From Gnetum montanum (taxonomy: Eukaryota; Streptophyta; Gnetopsida; Gnetales; Gnetaceae), in NCBI GenBank assembly GCA_015680685.1, contig MNCI01034697.1:200059-255530 (forward strand): 55,472 nucleotides of DNA, in the 5' to 3' direction. The number at the start of each line of letters is the position of its first letter. Position 1 is the first letter of the stretch. The position numbers and the translations under genes are program-made. The notes under the pieces are model-generated. The model had not been told where the DNA came from and ran no database searches. It worked only from the letters and a program-made list of their open reading frames with translations. Shown piece by piece: positions 54,851 to 55,472 of this stretch.

Positions 54851-55472
54851 TGATGAGACGCGGTTCGCACAGGTCGCGATATCGCGTACACGATATCGCA
54901 CCACCCGCGATATCGCGTCCTTCCCTATGATATCGCGTACGCAATATCACAGTCCGCCGCCATCTCTATAAATAAGAGACGACTCTCCCTTGTTTAAGGA
55001 TCCCAATTTTAGAGTAGCGAAGCTCTGGCAGTTTGATCCCTCCAGAGTTAGAATTTTTCCCGTGTCTACCCGCAGTGTGGTGAATGTAATTGTACGGTGT
55101 CTTTATTCGAGTGTGCTGTACTTGGACACGCACATGACTCGCAATAAAGATTGAGATTACTTCATCATTCCAACATTCACTTAGTTTATTTATTTGTTAT
55201 TTATTTAATATTATTTATTGCTTTCATAGCACAGTGTGAGTACGACTTAGCTACGAGCATCTACGGGTGTGTACGGCTAGTTAAGGAATCGGTTGCTCAT
55301 CGCGATTAGTTTCTCACCCTTACACTCCTAGAAGCGGAACAAGTATGACTTGGCTATGAGCATTTAAGTGTGACTACTTGGTAGCCCAGTGGTGTAGCTA
55401 GGGGGATCTACGCTTGGTAACCCAGTGGCGTATTTGGGGTCTGCGCTTGGTAATCCCAGTGGCGTACCTAGG
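54851..55472 (+). mobile_element. Alpha-family LTR, young, truncated by window end
   Basis: Starts TGATGAGACGCGG. U3 (about 54873-54950) has five GATATC-containing units, two of them inside cgcgatatcgcg palindromes, then TATAAATA (54967-54974) and AATAAAGATTGAG (AATAAA 55143-55148). Three 'cttggtaacccagtgg' motifs follow (55377, 55413, 55446). CpG is largely intact, unlike other copies here, so this insertion is recent. Whether it is a solo LTR or a 5' LTR cannot be seen. Confidence 0.93.

Noticed and set aside
1-55472. tRNA, rRNA or other structural RNA genes
   Set aside because: None recognised by eye; only tRNA-complementary primer sites of retroelements were seen.

Overview
This window reads as repeat-rich plant nuclear DNA. 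The large, old, nested LTR retrotransposons and a TIR-NBS-LRR-type NB-ARC fragment fit a large seed-plant genome, and a gymnosperm seems most likely; that is an inference, since nothing here fixes the species. No intact single-copy gene can be defended across most of the window. Nearly all recognisable coding sequence is decayed Ty3/Gypsy Gag-Pol full of in-frame stops. One ambiguous base sits at 15535.

Layout. About 1-4.0 kb is a minus-strand Tat-like element (gag, tandem-repeat leader, LTR-like promoter region). About 4.05-10.29 kb is the 3' part of a plus-strand Athila-like element: an internal repeat array with a TATA box, a 2.8-kb 3' ORF with a long coiled coil, a polypurine tract and an LTR of a 'GATATC' family (called alpha here). 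10.3-15.1 kb is mostly AT-rich with LTR-like fragments and arrays. 15.16-19.92 kb is a minus-strand chromovirus (gag, protease, RT, RNase H, integrase, chromodomain) with ruined catalytic residues. 20.57-23.16 kb is a degenerate ~190-bp tandem array, followed by a 32-bp array. 23.6-28.0 kb is a second minus-strand Tat-like element (protease, gag, LTR-like region).

28.03-28.96 kb holds the only cellular-gene-like sequence: a broken NB-ARC fragment facing a small gene of an uncharacterised plant family that is frameshifted in a homopolymer. 30.0-34.0 kb is a run of unrelated tandem repeats (GC-rich array, microsatellite, ~540-bp, 171-bp and ~45-bp units). 34.3-37.15 kb is a long decayed plus-strand coding region I cannot assign to any family.

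38.075-49.880 kb is a full-length but dead Athila-like element of a second LTR family (beta), with an exact 5-bp target duplication (ATTAC), a decayed tRNA-Asp primer site, gag, pol and a 3' ORF homologous to the one at 6.4-9.2 kb. Its RNase H is interrupted by a minus-strand alpha solo LTR (42702-43614) with its own 5-bp duplication (ATTGT). The beta element lies inside a minus-strand Tekay/Del-like fragment (49.88-51.1 kb). The window ends in a young, CpG-preserving alpha LTR (54851 onward).

The most interesting pattern is that alpha, beta and at least one Tat-like element each seem to carry a second, internal copy of their own family-specific U3 repeat array. In alpha and beta it lies just upstream of the 3' ORF, and in alpha it is followed by a TATA box. 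This suggests an internal promoter that co-evolves with the LTR. The orphan 2.85-kb coding region is the second main candidate for something undescribed.
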